Source of the DNA: an uncultured Chitinophaga sp.
Lineage (GTDB): Bacteria; Bacteroidota; Bacteroidia; Chitinophagales; Chitinophagaceae
Direction: 5' to 3'
Assembly (NCBI RefSeq): GCF_937898475.1
Contig: NZ_CALEJS010000041.1
Location: 186,001-250,000, forward strand
Length of the DNA stretch: 64,000 nt
Below are positions 1-8,100 of the stretch, one piece after another; positions within the stretch are counted from its first letter, which is position 1, and each line of letters starts with the position of its first letter. Position numbers and translations under genes: made by a program. The notes under the pieces were generated by a model. It saw nothing but the letters and a program-made list of their open reading frames with translations, searched no databases and had not been told where the DNA came from.

Positions 1-1223
1 TTGCCTACACCTACCATGATGGCGGTGGGCGTTGCGAGGCCCAGGGCACAGGGACATGCAATCACCAGTACGGTAACCGCAGCCAGCAGTGCGTGGGTAA
101 AAGCATGCTGTCCGCCTGCGATCATCCAAACCGCAAAGGTAAGCAATGCAATACCAATCACCATGGGTACAAAGATACCGGCAATCTTATCCGCCAGTTT
201 TTGTACGGGCGCCTTGCTACCCTGCGCTTCCTGGACCATTTTGATGATCTGCGCCAATACGGTGTCTCCGCCCACTTTCTGTGCACGGAACTGGAAACTG
301 CCCTGCTGGTTAATGGCCCCTGCAAATACTTTTTCGCCGGCAGTTTTTTGCACCGGTACAGGTTCCCCGCTGATCATGCTCTCGTCTACATAAGACGATC
401 CGGCTGTTACTTCACCGTCTACCGGAATCTTTGCGCCCGGTTTTACGAGGATAATATCATTCACTTTTACCTGTTCTGCAGGCACTTCCTGCTGCTGGCC
501 ATCCGGCTGTACCAGCGTTACGGTCTGGGGCTGCAGGCCCATCAGCTTTTTAATAGCGGAAGAGGTGCTGGATTTGGCTCTTTCCTCCAGCAGTTTGCCC
601 AGTGAGATAAAGGCAATGATCACTGCTGCGGCCTCAAAATATACATGCGCATGTAAACCGCGCTGATGCCAGTAGGCCGGATAGATGGTGTTGAATGTGC
701 TGAACAGCCAGGCAATTCCGGTGCTCAGCGCCACCAGGGTATCCATACTGGCATCAGCGCGGAACCGGGCCTGTTTCCATGCATTGACAAAGAAAGAGCG
801 GCCAAAATAGAAGACTACCGGGGTAGACAGCGCCATCATGATCCAGTTGGCATAAGGTATATTCATGAAGAACATGCCGATGATCACCACCGGCAATGTA
901 AGCACGGAAGACCAGATGGTTCGCTGCTTCAGCGCCTCGTATGCTTTACGTTGAGCCGTTTCCTTTACTTCCTGCCGGTTCTCTGTATCTAAGACCAGGT
1001 CGTACCCGATAGCGCGTACGGCGTTTTGTAATGACTGCGGTGTGGCGATGCCCGGATCATAAGTTACCCAGGCGCTCTGGTTGGCGAAATTTACGCCTGC
1101 ATCCTGTACACCTTCGGCAGCTTTCAGCATGGACTCCACGCTTACGGCGCAAGCGGCACAAGTCATTTCCAGTACCGGGAAGGTGTCTTTCTTCAATTTA
1201 TCCTTTATCATCGTTGTTGCCAT
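1..1223 (-). CDS. copA: Copper-type P1B ATPase, N-terminal part (runs off left edge)
   Basis: Inner-membrane heavy-metal exporter that uses ATP to expel Cu+ or a similar soft metal. About 407 N-terminal residues are present; the phosphorylation and ATP-binding domains lie beyond the window. Seen: an HMA metal-binding domain with MTCAAC (Cys22 and Cys25), hydrophobic helices, an actuator-domain SGEP motif near residue 280, and the transport-site motif CPCALGLATP near residue 390. The CPC motif and TCAAC box are typical of copper ATPases, but specificity for Cu over Ag cannot be read here. The ATG at 1223 keeps the whole HMA domain, and a TAnnTTTG element lies about 18 bases upstream. The gene follows the HMA-AraC regulator on the same strand, which probably senses the same metal. 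Confidence 0.93.
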   Translation of the reverse strand, partial: MATTMIKDKLKKDTFPVLEMTCAACAVSVESMLKAAEGVQDAGVNFANQSAWVTYDPGIATPQSLQNAVRAIGYDLVLDTENRQEVKETAQRKAYEALKQRTIWSSVLTLPVVIIGMFFMNIPYANWIMMALSTPVVFYFGRSFFVNAWKQARFRADASMDTLVALSTGIAWLFSTFNTIYPAYWHQRGLHAHVYFEAAAVIIAFISLGKLLEERAKSSTSSAIKKLMGLQPQTVTLVQPDGQQQEVPAEQVKVNDIILVKPGAKIPVDGEVTAGSSYVDESMISGEPVPVQKTAGEKVFAGAINQQGSFQFRAQKVGGDTVLAQIIKMVQEAQGSKAPVQKLADKIAGIFVPMVIGIALLTFAVWMIAGGQHAFTHALLAAVTVLVIACPCALGLATPTAIMVGVG

Positions 1224-1240
1224 AGCTCATCTGTTTTATG

Positions 1241-1248
1241 CAAATTTA
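1241..1248 (-). promoter_or_regulatory. Bacteroidota -7 element upstream of copA
   Basis: Read on the reverse strand this is TAAATTTG, a perfect TAnnTTTG match, placed so that transcription would start about 10 bases before the copA ATG. No clear TTTG -33 box was found at the usual 19-20 base spacing. It suggests copA can be transcribed separately from the regulator upstream. Confidence 0.45.
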
Positions 1249-1300
1249 CCCCGGATCACAAGGCTGGCGCTTATACAATAAAGGGAAAGATGTACATAAT

Positions 1301-1876
1301 TTACCTGGGGGGATGCTGGCCTAATTGTTCCTTCTCTTTACGCAATTTGATGAAATAGGAAGGATTAAGACCCGTTTGCGCCTTGAACTGGCGCGACAAA
1401 TGCGCTTCGCTGCTGAAGCCAAGCCGGAAAGCGATATCGGCCAGTGTGGCGGGTGTATAAACCAGCAGCTCTTTTACTTTTTCTACGCGGTAAGCAATGA
1501 TGTATTTTTCCAGTGTAGTGTTTTCTGCAGCGGAAAATGCCTGGCTCAATACTTCATAGGATCGGTGCAGCTGTTTAGCCGCATATTTTGAAAAGCGGAA
1601 GTTCTCCGGGAAATCGAATTCGCCGGAGTATACGGAGGCCACCAGGGCTTTGATCTTATCTACGAGTTGCTGTTGTTTATCTTCCAGCAGGCTGAATCCC
1701 AGTGCTTCCAGTTTTTCAGCGATTAACTGCATGTCTGGAGACTGGCTGGATGAGATGGTTGCCATCCCGAGGTCAATATGCAATACTTCCAATCCCAGTG
1801 CTTCCAGCGCCTGTTTTACGGCGGAGATACAGCGCTGGCAAACCATTCCCTTTATGTGAAGCGTATATTGCGGCAT
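1301..1876 (-). CDS. HMA-domain / AraC-family fusion regulator
   Basis: Predicted metal-responsive transcription regulator of 191 residues. Residues 1-70 form a heavy-metal-associated (HMA) fold with the metal-binding pair Cys13 and Cys16 (MVCQRC). Residues 85-185 are an AraC-type double helix-turn-helix ending in a GLNPSYF-like AraC signature. The frame can extend upstream to a TTG at 1885, but ATG at 1876 starts directly at the HMA domain and is preferred. It lies immediately upstream of the copper ATPase on the same strand. The natural reading is that the HMA domain senses the metal and the AraC domain controls the exporter. The fold assignment is seen in the sequence; the metal and the regulated genes are inferred. 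Confidence 0.85.
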   Translation of the reverse strand: MPQYTLHIKGMVCQRCISAVKQALEALGLEVLHIDLGMATISSSQSPDMQLIAEKLEALGFSLLEDKQQQLVDKIKALVASVYSGEFDFPENFRFSKYAAKQLHRSYEVLSQAFSAAENTTLEKYIIAYRVEKVKELLVYTPATLADIAFRLGFSSEAHLSRQFKAQTGLNPSYFIKLRKEKEQLGQHPPR

Positions 1877-1941
1877 AGGGGGCAAAGTTCGGTTGTTTTA
1901 GCGGGATGGGTGTTATATAATAAGGGGGAAGATTTATATAA

Positions 1942-2178
1942 TTATACGTTTAAAATCCGTGAGGATATGAGGTTGTTGATGTCTACTTCCAATGCCTGGG
2001 CAAGTTTGACGATGGTGAGAATGGTGATGTTAATTTCGCCCTTTTCCATTTTACTGATAGTACTATTATCTATACCACACAACGCATATAGCTCACGTAA
2101 GCTATACCCTTTAGCCATTCTCACCTTTTTCAGGTTGGCTCCAAATTGCTGTAATATCTCAGCGTCTGTTTTATTCAT
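1942..2178 (-). CDS. Small XRE-family helix-turn-helix protein
   Basis: A 78-residue protein that is essentially one Cro/C1-type helix-turn-helix. The pattern is clear: residues 15-70 contain GYSLRELYALCGIDNSTISKMEKG followed by the usual hydrophobic helices, here noted only by that span's key residues (recognition helix Ser-Thr-Ile-Ser-Lys). There is no sensor or enzyme domain, so it probably acts as a dimeric repressor of unknown targets. It ends 65 bases from the metal regulator on the same strand and is divergent from the small gene at 2412. No toxin-like partner was recognised next to it, so a toxin-antitoxin role is not supported. Confidence 0.8.
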   Translation of the reverse strand: MNKTDAEILQQFGANLKKVRMAKGYSLRELYALCGIDNSTISKMEKGEINITILTIVKLAQALEVDINNLISSRILNV

Positions 2179-2411
2179 CGTGAGTAAGATGAACGAATTT
2201 TATAAAAAAAATGCGGTATTTTAACCCCTCAATTGAATTTTTGTTTATCTTCGCATTATCATTGTATAGATTACTTTGCCCCTAATTTACTAACCGCATA
2301 AATTAATTTTATGAAGGTCCTGCTATTAATAGCTACTATCAGGCTATTTGATGGGACCGGGAATAACTTTGTCGATTTTTATTTTTCCATTGTTGTTAAA
2401 AATCTTTCCAT

Positions 2412-2684
2412 ATGTCCAAACCTGTTTTTACCCCCGTATTTGAAGCATTGCATGAAAGGATACAGGAGCTCCCTGAAAATTTTAAAGATTTTGTCATCAG
2501 CGAATGTAAATGGAGTGAGGCCTGGTATCATCTTTACCGGCAGTACCCTGAGATGTGCAGTATAGAAGATCAAATGACCCTGCTGCAAGTAGCGAATGAT
2601 CTTGCTTATGATCTGCTGGCATTAATAGCACGGTGTAAACGGTCATTATCGGAGCAAAAAAACAACTATTATGAGCACCTGTAA
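2412..2684 (+). CDS. Small hypothetical protein, 90 residues
   Basis: Not recognised as a known family. The ATG at 2412 opens a frame with mixed charged and hydrophobic, probably all-helical sequence (for example LPENFKDFVISECKWSEAW) and no signal peptide, membrane segment or cysteine motif. Amino-acid composition looks like a real soluble protein. It is divergent from the XRE gene. Its frame stays open after the stop codon through the 21-bp repeats that follow, up to 3023, which may be coincidence. A function cannot be assigned. Confidence 0.55.
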   Translation: MSKPVFTPVFEALHERIQELPENFKDFVISECKWSEAWYHLYRQYPEMCSIEDQMTLLQVANDLAYDLLALIARCKRSLSEQKNNYYEHL

Positions 2685-2700
2685 TTCCTGCCAGGAATAT

Positions 2701-2961
2701 TACACGGAAGATCTGTCAGCTGGCAACATCGTTCTGTTATCTTACACGGAAGTTCTGTCAGCTTACAACGCCGTTCTGTAATCTTACATCAATGTTCTTC
2801 GATCTGTCAGGGAAGTTCTGTCAGCTTGCAATACCGTTCTGTTGTCTTACACGGCCGTTCTGTCAGCTTACAACGCTGTTCTGTTATCTTACATCGATGT
2901 TCTTCGATCTGTCAACGCCGTTCTGTTGTCTTACATCGATGTTCTTCAATCTGTCAGCATC
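2701..2961. repeat. Tandem 21-bp repeat array (about 12 units)
   Basis: Units start with GTTCT (or GATCT) at 2710 and then exactly every 21 bases at 2731, 2752, 2773, 2794, 2815, 2836, 2857, 2878, 2899, 2920 and 2941. Three related unit types recur in a partly regular order: one GTTCTGTCAGCTTACAACGCC-like without counting the last base, one with TTATCTTACATCGAT, and one with TTCGATCTGTCAACGCC. The period is seven codons and about two helical turns. Two forward frames stay open through much of it, but none has convincing gene features. From the array to the OYE gene at 3162 nothing else was recognised. Confidence 0.9.
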
Positions 2962-3161
2962 TCATCCTGAAAAAACATTACAGTTTGGAGCGCTTTATGG
3001 GTCAATGTATTTGTGGGATGTGAGGTTAATCCTGCTTAGTTGCTTTTTGTACCAGCTAAATACAATGAAAAGTCTTCATCCGGGAAAAGGGGGAAAAGGA
3101 CCGCTTTTAATCCGTTTCCCCCTTTACAGGATATTGGTTTGCCCGGGTATGGGTAACAGCA

Positions 3162-4295
3162 TTATTCCGACGATGCATCTGCGAGGTCATATACGGCGTT
3201 CGGGTAATCGGTGTACCCGTTTTCGCCGCCGGCGTAATAGGTATCGCGGTTACTTTCGGCAAGCGGCAGGTGATGCGCAAATCGTGTTACCAGGTCGGGA
3301 TTGGCAATGAAGGGTGCGCCAAAAGAGACCAGGTCTGCCAAACCTGCTTCCAGGATGGCGTTGCCACTCTCCTGCGTGAAGCCCAGGTTGGCCATTAGCC
3401 TGCCGCTATAATGCCTGCGGAAATGGCTGAAGTAATTATCCTGCAATACCTCTACCGGTGTGCCGCTCAGATCTTCTGCAGGACCAACGATATGCAGGTA
3501 GGCCAGGTTGTAATCATTCAGCTTTTTAAGGATATACTGGAACATCGGGATGGTTTCCACATCGGGTTTCATGATGCCCACGTGGCTGATCGCTACGGGC
3601 GTAAACTTGATCGCTACACGGGTACTGTTCCATACCGATGTAACGGCATCCAGTATTTCAAAAACAATGCGGGCGCGGTTTTCAATGCTGCCGCCATATT
3701 GGTCTGTACGCTGATTGGTAGCCAGGCTTAAAAATTGCGGGATCAGCATCCCTGTCTGCGCATGAATCTCGATGCCGTCAAACCCAGCGTCTTTAGCGTT
3801 TTGTGCAGCCTGCCGGTAGTCCTGCACCGTTTGCCTGATCTCTGCAACGGTGAGCTCCCGCGGTGTAAGCGAGTCTTTAAAACCATTGGGAGTAAAAGAT
3901 TTCGTCTGGGGATTAATTGCCGAAGGTCCCGCCGGTAGTTCGCCGTCAAAGAAATCAGGATGGGATGCTGCGCCAATATGGCCGAGCTGCGAGAAGATCA
4001 CACCGCCTTTATCGTGCACGGCATTCGTCACTAGTTTCCATCCCTCTACCTGTTCGCGGGTATAGATGCCGGGCACATTGATAAACCCGATTGATTTTGC
4101 ATTCACCCATGTGCCTTCAGACAAAATTAATCCTGCAGAGGCGCGCTGCGCATAATATTCAGCCATCAGGGGCGTAGGTACCAGGCCCGGGTTAGTGGCG
4201 CGTCCGCGGGTGAGCGAGGCCATTACCACCCGGTTCCTTAATTTCAGATCGCCTAACTGGTATGCTTCCAACAGCGGCTGTTTCACCTTTTTCAT
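3162..4295 (-). CDS. Old yellow enzyme family alkene reductase
   Basis: FMN-dependent NAD(P)H oxidoreductase of 377 residues, cytosolic, of the OYE/NemA family that reduces activated C=C bonds or nitro compounds. Seen: the family start with LKLRNRVVMASLTRGRA, the flavin-site stretch near residues 100-110, and the NQRTDQYGGSIENR signature around residues 190-205. The substrate-binding pair normally written H-x-x-N or H-x-x-H is HAQT here (His178, Thr181), so the second anion-binding residue is replaced. Length is normal for the family. It is divergently transcribed from the HxlR regulator 133 bases away, a common arrangement for reductases induced by electrophiles. The natural substrate is unknown. 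Confidence 0.9.
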   Translation of the reverse strand: MKKVKQPLLEAYQLGDLKLRNRVVMASLTRGRATNPGLVPTPLMAEYYAQRASAGLILSEGTWVNAKSIGFINVPGIYTREQVEGWKLVTNAVHDKGGVIFSQLGHIGAASHPDFFDGELPAGPSAINPQTKSFTPNGFKDSLTPRELTVAEIRQTVQDYRQAAQNAKDAGFDGIEIHAQTGMLIPQFLSLATNQRTDQYGGSIENRARIVFEILDAVTSVWNSTRVAIKFTPVAISHVGIMKPDVETIPMFQYILKKLNDYNLAYLHIVGPAEDLSGTPVEVLQDNYFSHFRRHYSGRLMANLGFTQESGNAILEAGLADLVSFGAPFIANPDLVTRFAHHLPLAESNRDTYYAGGENGYTDYPNAVYDLADASSE

Positions 4296-4428
4296 GATCT
4301 TTTTTCATGCAAACCTATGACGCATCAGGAGGCATAACAATATCGGCGAAGTTAATGGCCTAGGGATAATTTTATCCCCTATGCCCGTTTTAGATGCAAT
4401 ACGTACCTTTATACAAAGGAGTAGGTAT

Positions 4429-4851
4429 ATGTACGAAAGAAAAACACCCCTCGCTATTGATTGCGGGCTGCACCTTACCAGGGAAATATTGAACGGCAAA
4501 TGGAAACCATCGCTGCTCAATGCCATCGCCATAGGTGTAAAACGGCCCAGTGAAATCCAGCGCCTGTTGCCCGGAGCCACCCGCCGGGTGCTGAACGTAC
4601 AGCTCAAAGAACTGGAAGAGCATGGTATGGTGGAGAAGAAGATCTACCCGCAATTACCGCCTAAGGTAGAATATTCCTTAACAGCTATTGGCTGGTCGTT
4701 AATGCCCGTTATCGATGCCATGAACCAATGGGGTGATGCCAACCGGGAGTTCCTGGAAACGGTGATCAGCCAGGATCCTAAGATCAGGCAAACGGAGAAA
4801 TCGGCTTGCTTGATGCATAGTAAGATGGCGGTTGAGCGGAGGATTGGGTAA
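4429..4851 (+). CDS. HxlR-family winged-helix regulator
   Basis: DNA-binding protein of 140 residues with the HxlR winged helix (GKWKPSLLNAI, RRVLNVQLKELEEHGMVEKK, YSLTAIGWSLMPV). It starts with the short N-terminal tail and Cys (residue 14) often found in redox- or electrophile-sensing members. The frame is open from 4381, but ATG 4429 is preferred because AAAGGAG at 4416-4422 forms a strong ribosome site at good spacing and the protein then begins as the family usually does. It is divergent from the old-yellow-enzyme gene, which it probably controls. Sensing through the Cys is inference. Confidence 0.88.
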   Translation: MYERKTPLAIDCGLHLTREILNGKWKPSLLNAIAIGVKRPSEIQRLLPGATRRVLNVQLKELEEHGMVEKKIYPQLPPKVEYSLTAIGWSLMPVIDAMNQWGDANREFLETVISQDPKIRQTEKSACLMHSKMAVERRIG

Positions 4852-5185
4852 GGGGGGATGTTCTGCTGCTGGACTGGCTCCTGTCTGGCGCTACTCTCCT
4901 CTTAGCACTTCCTTGAATTGCGGGTATTTGATTCCCCTGTTGACTCCCAAGACTTTGTTATGCCCACTGTCTGGGTTAGACTTTTCAGCATATAAATCTG
5001 GACTTTTCAGCAAAACGTAAGTGAGTGATGAAGAAAGGAAGTAGAAAGTCTGCATTGATCAATTTTTTGACGGTTGTATTTTGCGCAGAATTAACGAAGG
5101 ATGGAGCTCTTTAAAAAGCGACTTTACAGAAGTAGAGGGAATATCCATTTCCAAAGATGCCAACACTATCTTTTACGTAGTCTCT
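4852..5185. other. Non-coding region before the CRISPR array (possible leader)
   Basis: No gene was found. The second half is A/T-rich and abuts the first repeat. A 12-bp direct repeat, GACTTTTCAGCA, occurs at 4979-4990 and 5001-5012 (22-bp period). Because the repeat and tracrRNA are read on the forward strand, this side is the upstream end of the array and a candidate leader. No perfect promoter was found, and the true acquisition end cannot be fixed from one sequence. Confidence 0.4.
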
Positions 5186-8100
5186 GTTGTCGATTGATTG
5201 AAAAAACGTACTATCTTCACTTAAGCCCTGAAGACACCCAATTTATTAATGTTGTCGATTGATTGAAAAAACGTACTATCTTCACTTATTAGAGATTTTG
5301 AACATTTCCCAGATCAGTTGTCGATTGATTGAAAAAACGTACTATCTTCACTATCTCTTCTTTCATATCTTCCAGCTTTGGGTTGTCGATTGATTGAAAA
5401 AACGTACTATCTTCACTACTGTCCGCCTTCAATGTGGGGAGGAGCCAGTTGTCGATTGATTGAAAAAACGTACTATCTTCACTCATCGGATAGGCTTTGC
5501 GATAGGTTTCCAGTTGTCGATTGATTGAAAAAACGTACTATCTTCACTTCCCCCAACAACATTGGTAGCTGCTTTCTTGTTGTCGATTGATTGAAAAAAC
5601 GTACTATCTTCACTTCTGAAACCGCTGTATTAACTACAGCGCGTGTTGTCGATTGATTGAAAAAACGTACTATCTTCACTAGAGAGGGATTCGACCTACT
5701 CATCAGCTGCGTTGTCGATTGATTGAAAAAACGTACTATCTTCACTCCCATATCGTCAATCCTTTTTATAGTATTGTTGTCGATTGATTGAAAAAACGTA
5801 CTATCTTCACTTACAGCGCTAATAGCGTTTATTATCCCATTGTTGTCGATTGATTGAAAAAACGTACTATCTTCACTCAGATGCCGGCGCCATTACTCCC
5901 GCCAGGGTTGTCGATTGATTGAAAAAACGTACTATCTTCACTTGACGTGTGCATTATCGCTGATGGCACACTGTTGTCGATTGATTGAAAAAACGTACTA
6001 TCTTCACTAATAGTTACGCTAGGGCGTGCCATTGTCTAGTTGTCGATTGATTGAAAAAACGTACTATCTTCACTATGCTGGCTTCATGGTCGGTCAAAAA
6101 CCAGTTGTCGATTGATTGAAAAAACGTACTATCTTCACTCCCCGTAGTTGTCGGTCACCGTGAGGCGTAGTTGTCGATTGATTGAAAAAACGTACTATCT
6201 TCACTTTTACGGATACAAAGACCATGAGGCCGGCGTTGTCGATTGATTGAAAAAACGTACTATCTTCACTTCTGGATGCGTGATTTTGCAATATGAATAA
6301 GTTGTCGATTGATTGAAAAAACGTACTATCTTCACTTTTGAAGTTTAAACGTATGTTCTTGTCAATGTTGTCGATTGATTGAAAAAACGTACTATCTTCA
6401 CTCATACATTTTTACAGGCAGCGGCCCCCTGCGTTGTCGATTGATTGAAAAAACGTACTATCTTCACTGTATCACTTCGTATACAGAATACTGGTAGTGT
6501 TGTCGATTGATTGAAAAAACGTACTATCTTCACTTTTTATTCCTGTTCATACACCAATTCCAGAGTTGTCGATTGATTGAAAAAACGTACTATCTTCACT
6601 ATGAACCCCCGCCACCCGCATTGGTTGTAGTTGTCGATTGATTGAAAAAACGTACTATCTTCACTTGAAGGAGCTGGAACAAATGTATAGACTGGTTGTC
6701 GATTGATTGAAAAAACGTACTATCTTCACTTGAAGGAGCTGGAACAAATGTATAGACTGGTTGTCGATTGATTGAAAAAACGTACTATCTTCACTTGGCC
6801 GCAGAATCAAATTGGGGAGGTTTCTGTTGTCGATTGATTGAAAAAACGTACTATCTTCACTGCTGGTTGCGTAAGTTGTTCGGAAAGACAGTTGTCGATT
6901 GATTGAAAAAACGTACTATCTTCACTCCATAGGGTATGCAATGAAGCATGGACTCGTTGTCGATTGATTGAAAAAACGTACTATCTTCACTTATCATCAT
7001 TATGGATTTGGGTGGGAAGCCGTTGTCGATTGATTGAAAAAACGTACTATCTTCACTGTGTCATGCTATTTCGTACCATTTTCATAAGTTGTCGATTGAT
7101 TGAAAAAACGTACTATCTTCACTTTTTTTCTGCAGCACTGGTAATTTATCGTTGTTGTCGATTGATTGAAAAAACGTACTATCTTCACTCCTGCCCTGTT
7201 TCTTAGCATAATCTTTTACGTTGTCGATTGATTGAAAAAACGTACTATCTTCACTCCATTCCCCTACCCGCCCGACAATACCTGTGTTGTCGATTGATTG
7301 AAAAAACGTACTATCTTCACTCTCTCGCTAAATGGGGAGCCTATAAGATAGTTGTCGATTGATTGAAAAAACGTACTATCTTCACTAGGGGTACAGCTAC
7401 GACCATATCATCTCTGTTGTCGATTGATTGAAAAAACGTACTATCTTCACTCTAACTCTATTCCGAATGAGCCCCCCTTTAGTTGTCGATTGATTGAAAA
7501 AACGTACTATCTTCACTCTTATCTTGAAGTAATGCCCGTTGTGTTGGTTGTCGATTGATTGAAAAAACGTACTATCTTCACTAATAGATTCCATCTCTCA
7601 CGCAAGTTTAATGTTGTCGATTGATTGAAAAAACGTACTATCTTCACTTGCAACAGCAGCAGATGGCCCAGCAACAGGTTGTCGATTGATTGAAAAAACG
7701 TACTATCTTCACTTCTGCTACTTCGACAACAGATAACGGAACCGTTGTCGATTGATTGAAAAAACGTACTATCTTCACTATTAGCGTGAATCCATTATCG
7801 ATGAACTTGTTGTCGATTGATTGAAAAAACGTACTATCTTCACTTATGTGAAGGCGAAACATGGTGCATGGCAGGTTGTCGATTGATTGAAAAAACGTAC
7901 TATCTTCACTCAATTTACTGCCCATCATTCGCTAAGCCGGTTGTCGATTGATTGAAAAAACGTACTATCTTCACTTGGGTAAAGTCGATTCTGATGCTGC
8001 CAATGTTGTCGATTGATTGAAAAAACGTACTATCTTCACTAGTTCTTCCTTCACTTCCCGATTGTTATAGTTGTCGATTGATTGAAAAAACGTACTATCT

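Noticed and set aside
1..605. Forward-strand reading frames over the copper ATPase
   Set aside because: The reverse strand gives an unbroken ATPase with CPC and HMA motifs; the forward frames are its antisense shadows.
1942..2684. XRE protein and small unknown as a toxin-antitoxin pair
   Set aside because: They are divergent and the unknown has no toxin motif.
2792..3310. Forward frame through the 21-bp repeats (heptad pattern FCxLTxx)
   Set aside because: All three forward frames are largely open because the repeat is a multiple of three and short of stop codons; its tail overlaps the old-yellow-enzyme gene.
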